A stretch of 64,000 bases of DNA from Phenylobacterium sp. (GTDB taxonomy: Bacteria; Pseudomonadota; Alphaproteobacteria; Caulobacterales; Caulobacteraceae): the NCBI RefSeq assembly GCF_013822795.1, contig NZ_PNLB01000003.1:186001-250000 (forward strand). Direction: 5' to 3'. Of the stretch, positions 59,992 through 64,000 are shown one piece after another. How positions within the stretch are numbered: position 1 is the first letter of the stretch; every line of letters begins with the position of its first letter. The notes beneath the pieces are model-generated. The model searched no databases. It was not told the origin of the DNA and worked only from the letters and a program-made list of their open reading frames with translations. A program made the translations under genes and the position numbers.

Positions 59992-61464
59992 CTACTTCCC
60001 TTGCGCCGCGCGGATCGCCTGCCCCTGCCCCCAGGTCGCGTGGGTGCCGCTGGACATGCGCCCCGGCAGCACGATCCGGCAGACCGGACCCTCGGCCAGC
60101 TTCTTGGCGTCGTAGACCACGCATTCCGAGCGGTCGGCGATCATGTCGGTGACGAAGGTGACGAGATAGCCGTCGTCCTCGTCCACGGCGCCGACGCGGG
60201 GGGCGAAGCCCGGCTCGCTGCCGTAGCGCTCCTCGCCGAAGTCGATCGCCCAGCTCTCGCCGGACTTCAGGTCGTGCTTGACGAGGCCGGTGAACAGGAA
60301 CCAGCCCGGCTTCGACACGGCGCTGTAGCCGTAGCGGTACGGCAGGCCGGCGTATTGGTTGTTGATGACCCCGAACTCGAGGATGCGGTCGTCGAGGCGC
60401 TGTTCCTGGGTCTCACCGGTCTTCATGTTGAAGCGCCAGCGGTGCAGCTTCGGCCGCAGCTCGTTCTGGTCGAGGAAGGCCATGATCCGCTCATAGCCGG
60501 CCGGGGCGCTGTTGGACGACTTCGGCTCCGGGTTCTCCTCGAAGTAGCCGTCGAGCACGACCTCGTCGCCGTCCTCGAAGGCGTTGAGGAAGTGCAGCAC
60601 GTAGGTCGGATCGGCCTCGAACCACTTGATGTCTTCCGGCTTGCCGTAGCGCGGCAGGATGCCGAAGCGCGAGCGCATCTCGCGGTGGAACCGCACCACG
60701 TGCAGGTTCTTCTCCAGCAGTTCGGGCTCCCAGAACACCGGCAGGTCGTTGAGGATCGAGTAGTTGGTGGTGAAGGCCATGTCGTGCGGCAGGCGCGGGC
60801 CCGGCAGCGGCACGGGGATGTAGTGCTTGAGCTTGTTGTCCGCGCCGACCACGCCGTAGTGCATGTAGGGCGCGTGCTTGGAGTAGTTGAAGAACAGCAG
60901 CTCGCCGGTGTGCTCGTCGACCTTGGGGTGGGCGGAGATGCCGTCGATCGGCGTCCAGCTCTCGATGCCCTCCTGCTCCAGCGAATAGGGGTCGAGGCGG
61001 TAGCCTTCGCCGCACTGGTAGAAGGTCGAGAGGATCTTGCCGGCGTGAACGACGACGTCGGTCGAGGACGAGTCCTTCAGCCGCTCGTGCGCGCCCCAGC
61101 CCGGGCGGGTCGACTTGGCGGGGTTTTCGGCGAGGCCCGCCCACAGCGCGCGGCCAGCCTCCGCCTCGGCCTGGAAGCCCTTGGTGCGGACGAAGCGGTT
61201 GCGATAGGCCGCCTTGCCGTCCTTGAAGCTCATCACGTGCAGCATGCCGTCGCCGTCGAACGGGTGATAGCGGCCAAGCGGCTCGTGGACCGGGTTCTCG
61301 GTGTTGCGGACATAGACGCCGTCGATGTCGGCCGGGATCTGGCCGATCACTTCCAGCCCCTCGCCGTTGAACTCCTCGTGCTGCGGGGTCCAGGCGCCGT
61401 TCATATAGGGGTGGTCGTTCGGCTCGATGGTGCTGTGGACCCGGTTCACCAGTTCGACGGGCAT
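59992..61464 (-). CDS. Carotenoid oxygenase family (carotenoid/stilbene cleavage dioxygenase)
   Basis: 490 residues from ATG 61464. The four iron-ligand His are recognisable in ISAHPKVDE, LPHDMAFT, LHFLNAFEDGDE and the C-terminal GTHATWGQG. The N-terminal motif NGAWTPQHEEFNGEGLEVIGQIPADIDGVYVRNTENP is typical of the family. It splits a conjugated double bond of an apocarotenoid or a stilbene-like compound. Divergent from the acyl-CoA ligase gene, with a palindromic site between them. Confidence 0.92.
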   Translation of the reverse strand: MPVELVNRVHSTIEPNDHPYMNGAWTPQHEEFNGEGLEVIGQIPADIDGVYVRNTENPVHEPLGRYHPFDGDGMLHVMSFKDGKAAYRNRFVRTKGFQAEAEAGRALWAGLAENPAKSTRPGWGAHERLKDSSSTDVVVHAGKILSTFYQCGEGYRLDPYSLEQEGIESWTPIDGISAHPKVDEHTGELLFFNYSKHAPYMHYGVVGADNKLKHYIPVPLPGPRLPHDMAFTTNYSILNDLPVFWEPELLEKNLHVVRFHREMRSRFGILPRYGKPEDIKWFEADPTYVLHFLNAFEDGDEVVLDGYFEENPEPKSSNSAPAGYERIMAFLDQNELRPKLHRWRFNMKTGETQEQRLDDRILEFGVINNQYAGLPYRYGYSAVSKPGWFLFTGLVKHDLKSGESWAIDFGEERYGSEPGFAPRVGAVDEDDGYLVTFVTDMIADRSECVVYDAKKLAEGPVCRIVLPGRMSSGTHATWGQGQAIRAAQGK

Positions 61465-61605
61465 GTCGCTCTCCCTTGCTGGACGGCTCGCGGCCATCCT
61501 CATTGGCGCATGATAGGCGCATTTAGTTTCAATTTGCCAGTTTGATTCCGACAAGCCGACATCTGAGCCGATCGCCGCACCGAATATCACTTTCATTTTG
61601 AAACT

Positions 61606-61625
61606 GATTTGATGTATCTCAAATC
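61606..61625. promoter_or_regulatory. Candidate TetR operator in the oxygenase/ligase divergent promoter
   Basis: GATTTGA-tgtatc-TCAAATC, a perfect 7-bp inverted repeat with a 6-base spacer. A second pair AGTTTCAA (61525-61532) and TTGAAACT (61598-61605) lies in the same 227-base region. The TetR gene at the right edge is the obvious candidate to bind. Confidence 0.5.
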
Positions 61626-61691
61626 AAGCGCGAGGGCAGCGCCGCCGACCGAAGCGGCCGCCTGGCGCCAGAGTCTGGTTGGAGGAAACCC

Positions 61692-63317
61692 ATGTCCCAT
61701 CCCGTCTGGTTCGACCAGAAAGCCGCGCCGAGCGCCGCCGACTGCGTCGTCCCCCGACTGATCGACCGGCACGCGAAGGCGACGCCCGACAAGGTGTTCC
61801 TGCGGTTCGAGACCGGCGAGGAATGGACCTGGGCCCAGACCCGCGAAATCGCACTGGCCACGGCCGCAGCGCTGCAGGCGCGCGGCGTGAAGCCCGGCGA
61901 CATCGTGGCGGCCTGGGCGCCCAACTCCGCCGCCCTCTGCCGGGCCTGGTTCGGGGCCAACTACGCCGGGGCGGCGCTGGCCCCGATCAACACCAGCTTC
62001 CGCGGCCGGCTGCTGGAGCACGCGGTCAACAAGACCGGGGCGAAGGTGGCGGTGATCCACCCTGACCTGGCCCCACGGCTGGCGGGCCTGAACCTGCCGG
62101 CGCTGGAGCGAGTGATCCTGACCGCGCCGGGCCCCAATGCGCTGGATCTGAGCCAGGCGATCGAGCCGCCGTCGGCGCTGAACGGAGACGCCCGCCAGGC
62201 GGCGCCAGCCGATCCGCAGCCCTGGGACACGCCGGTGATCATCTTCACGTCCGGCACCACCGGGCCCTCGAAGGCGGTGGTCACCTCCTACGTCCAGGAA
62301 TGGACCACGGCCCGCGTCACCTACGGCTACATGCGCGCCGACGACCGGATGCTGGTCAACCTGCCGATGTTCCATGTCGGCGGGATCAGCGGGATCATGG
62401 CCGCGCTGGCCAGCGGCGGGTCGATCGCCCTGTTCGAGGCATTCGACACGCGCCGCTTCTGGGACCTGGTGCGCGAGACCGGATCGACCACCTGCAGCGG
62501 GTTCATCGGGGCGCTGACCAGCTTCCTGCACAAGGAGCCGCCGCGCGCCGACGACAAGGACAATCCGCTGCGGATCTGCACCCTGTCGCCAGTGTCCGAG
62601 GAGACGGTGGCCTTGGCCGAGCGGTTCGGCTTCGAATACGTCTCCGGCTTCAACATGACCGAGGTCTCCTCGCCGCTGATCAGCGAAGTCAACGAGAAGA
62701 CCATGCGCAGCTGCGGGCGACCGCGGGCCGGCGTGCAGTGCCGGCTGGTCGACGCCTTCGACCAGGAAGTTCCGGTCGGCGAGGTCGGCGAGCTGACCAT
62801 CCGCACCGACCGGCCTTGGGAGCTGTTCAAGGAGTATCTGGGCGATCCCGCCGCCACCGCCGAGGCCTGGCGCAACGGCTGGTTCCACACCGGCGACCTG
62901 TTGTGGCGCGACGCCGAGGGGCTGTTCTACTTCGTCGACCGCAAGAAGGACGCGATCCGCCGCCGCGGCGAGAACATGTCGTCGCTGGAGATCGAGATCG
63001 AGGTCAGCGCCTATGAGCACGTGCGCGAAGTGGCCGCCTATGGCGTCGACCTGCCGGGCGGCGAGCAAGAGGTGATGATCTGCGTGGCTCCGCGCGAAGG
63101 TTCAACAGTCGACCCCAAGGCGTTGATCGAGTTCCTGATTCCGCGCATGGCCCACTTCATGGTGCCGCGGTATGTGCGGGTCGAGGCAGAGCTGCCCAAG
63201 ACCCCGACCAACAAGATCCAGAAGGTCGAGCTGCGCAAGGAAGGCGTCACCGCCCAGACCTGGGATCGCGAGGCCGCCGGCATCCGCGTCAAGCGCGAGA
63301 AGCTGTCGACGCACTAG
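61692..63317 (+). CDS. AMP-forming acyl-CoA ligase
   Basis: 541 residues from ATG 61692 with GGAGGAAA upstream. Adenylation motifs: P-loop IIFTSGTTGPSKAVV, GFNMTEVSSP, GWFHTGDLLWRD, and the C-terminal catalytic Lys in PKTPTNKIQKVELRK. It activates a carboxylic acid, perhaps an acid produced after oxygenase cleavage. Confidence 0.9.
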   Translation: MSHPVWFDQKAAPSAADCVVPRLIDRHAKATPDKVFLRFETGEEWTWAQTREIALATAAALQARGVKPGDIVAAWAPNSAALCRAWFGANYAGAALAPINTSFRGRLLEHAVNKTGAKVAVIHPDLAPRLAGLNLPALERVILTAPGPNALDLSQAIEPPSALNGDARQAAPADPQPWDTPVIIFTSGTTGPSKAVVTSYVQEWTTARVTYGYMRADDRMLVNLPMFHVGGISGIMAALASGGSIALFEAFDTRRFWDLVRETGSTTCSGFIGALTSFLHKEPPRADDKDNPLRICTLSPVSEETVALAERFGFEYVSGFNMTEVSSPLISEVNEKTMRSCGRPRAGVQCRLVDAFDQEVPVGEVGELTIRTDRPWELFKEYLGDPAATAEAWRNGWFHTGDLLWRDAEGLFYFVDRKKDAIRRRGENMSSLEIEIEVSAYEHVREVAAYGVDLPGGEQEVMICVAPREGSTVDPKALIEFLIPRMAHFMVPRYVRVEAELPKTPTNKIQKVELRKEGVTAQTWDREAAGIRVKREKLSTH

Positions 63318-63333
63318 GGGTTTGATCCCACCT

Positions 63334-63444
63334 CCGCTCACCCCGGCGAAGGCCGGGGCCCAAGCGGCCCCTTGGCCAAAGCTGGAGCGCCGCTGGCTTG
63401 TTTGCGATTCAGCTTGGGTCCCGGCCTTCGCCGGGATGAGCGGG
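63334..63444. repeat. Palindromic REP-like pair
   Basis: Two long copies in inverted orientation, about 32 bases each: 63334-63365 (CCGCTCACCCCGGCGAAGGC...) and 63412-63443 (...GGCCTTCGCCGGGATGAGCGG), differing at two positions. Each copy is itself a hairpin (CCCCGGC-GAAG-GCCGGGG). Such elements are scattered between genes in many alphaproteobacterial genomes. Confidence 0.8.
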
Positions 63445-63449
63445 GTTTG

Positions 63450-64000
63450 TTACTCCGCTAGCGCCGCTGCAACGCCCTGCAGGAAGGTCCGGACCTTCAG
63501 TTCGACCATCCCGTCCGCCGGCGGGACGCCGAGCCCGAAGACATGTTCGCGGATGCCGACGAAGAAGATCGCCGCATGCAGGCCCCAGACGGCTTCGACC
63601 TCGTTCTGTGAGGCCGGGCGCTCTGCGAGCGACGGGCGGCCGTAGTGTGCGCGCAGCTCGTCGATGACGACCGGATAGATCTCGGCCGCGATCCTGGCGA
63701 ACAGGCGCTCGTGGTAGTTCACGCCGCCCAGCGCCGAGAACATCAGCAGACGCGTGTAGTCGTGGCCGAGGATCAGCCCGGCATAGTCGCGATAGAAGGC
63801 GATCAGCCGCGTCTCAAGCGGCTGTGACCGGTCGGCCACCAGGCTGAGATTCGGCCTCCACTCCTTGCTGAAGACCTCCTCGTAGACCCGCTCGATCAGG
63901 TCTTCCTTGGTCGGGAAGTAGCGGAAGATCAGCGCCTGGGAGACGCCCATCGCCCGGGCCAGTTCGCGCGTCTGCCCGCCAAAGCCGTTTTCCGCGAAGA
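63450..64000 (-). CDS. TetR-family regulator (5' end outside window)
   Basis: 183 residues visible, and the frame is still open at base 64000 (FAENGFGGQTRELARAMGVSQALIFRYFPTKEDLIERVYEEVF), which is the HTH. The remainder is a ligand domain. It lies next to the acyl-CoA ligase and is the candidate regulator of the uptake/cleavage block. Confidence 0.88.
   Translation of the reverse strand, partial: FAENGFGGQTRELARAMGVSQALIFRYFPTKEDLIERVYEEVFSKEWRPNLSLVADRSQPLETRLIAFYRDYAGLILGHDYTRLLMFSALGGVNYHERLFARIAAEIYPVVIDELRAHYGRPSLAERPASQNEVEAVWGLHAAIFFVGIREHVFGLGVPPADGMVELKVRTFLQGVAAALAE

Noticed and set aside
1..64000. CRISPR array
   Set aside because: No regularly spaced direct repeats or cas genes were seen.
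1..64000. Insertion sequences
   Set aside because: No transposase frame or terminal inverted repeats with target duplications were seen; the integrase is of the tyrosine type.

Overview
The window is high-GC DNA with alphaproteobacterial gene content. The TonB-dependent receptors, a PEPxxWA-type C-terminal sorting tail, GTTC-N7-GTTC (LexA-type) boxes and the isopeptidase-type lasso locus point to Caulobacterales (Caulobacter/Phenylobacterium-like). This is inference from content; no rRNA or complete tRNA is present to fix the taxonomy.

Bases 1 to about 30396 look like the right-hand part of an integrative and conjugative element (ICE). Its right edge is the 3' half of a tRNA-Val(CAC) gene at 30352-30396. 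Left of that fragment lie a P4-type tyrosine integrase and a relaxase read leftwards, a run of small accessory genes (20.6-27.4 kb), and a trb/Tn4371-type mating-pair operon (7.37-20.05 kb) in the order traG, small basic protein, trbB, C, D, E, J, L, F, G, I, traF, lytic transglycosylase, AlpA-like regulator. The left end and the intact tRNA are not in the window.

Bases 1-6321 hold a lasso peptide system: the C-terminus of a TonB-dependent receptor, an S9 isopeptidase, and on the opposite strand a GntR regulator, a 33-residue precursor gene, a fused RRE/cysteine-protease B protein and an asparagine-synthetase-like cyclase C. The precursor gene at 5523-5624 is easy to miss. Its predicted 15-residue core, GVIGADYELDFQPHP, would close a Gly1-Glu8 ring. 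The system would make, export, re-import and linearise the peptide. Because no second att site is visible in bases 1-7300, the locus appears to be cargo of the ICE.

The accessory region has lower-GC, apparently recently acquired patches. One carries a secreted RTX-type metallopeptidase split by a single in-frame TAA. Others carry Cys-rich small proteins behind a LexA-type box, an SRAP/YedK protein and several orphan small genes.

From 30.4 kb to the end the DNA reads as ordinary chromosome. It encodes an OmpA-like protein, a GT14-like glycosyltransferase, an aldo/keto reductase, a methyltransferase, a LysR regulator, a DsbA-like protein, a cyclophilin, a TonB receptor with an AraC regulator and an HtaA-domain protein, coaD, an alpha-L-fucosidase, a flavin monooxygenase, an NDH-2-like dehydrogenase, a TetR regulator, a PEP-CTERM protein, ppc, and finally a probable catabolic/uptake block (cupin, TonB receptor, MFS transporter, carotenoid oxygenase, acyl-CoA ligase, TetR).
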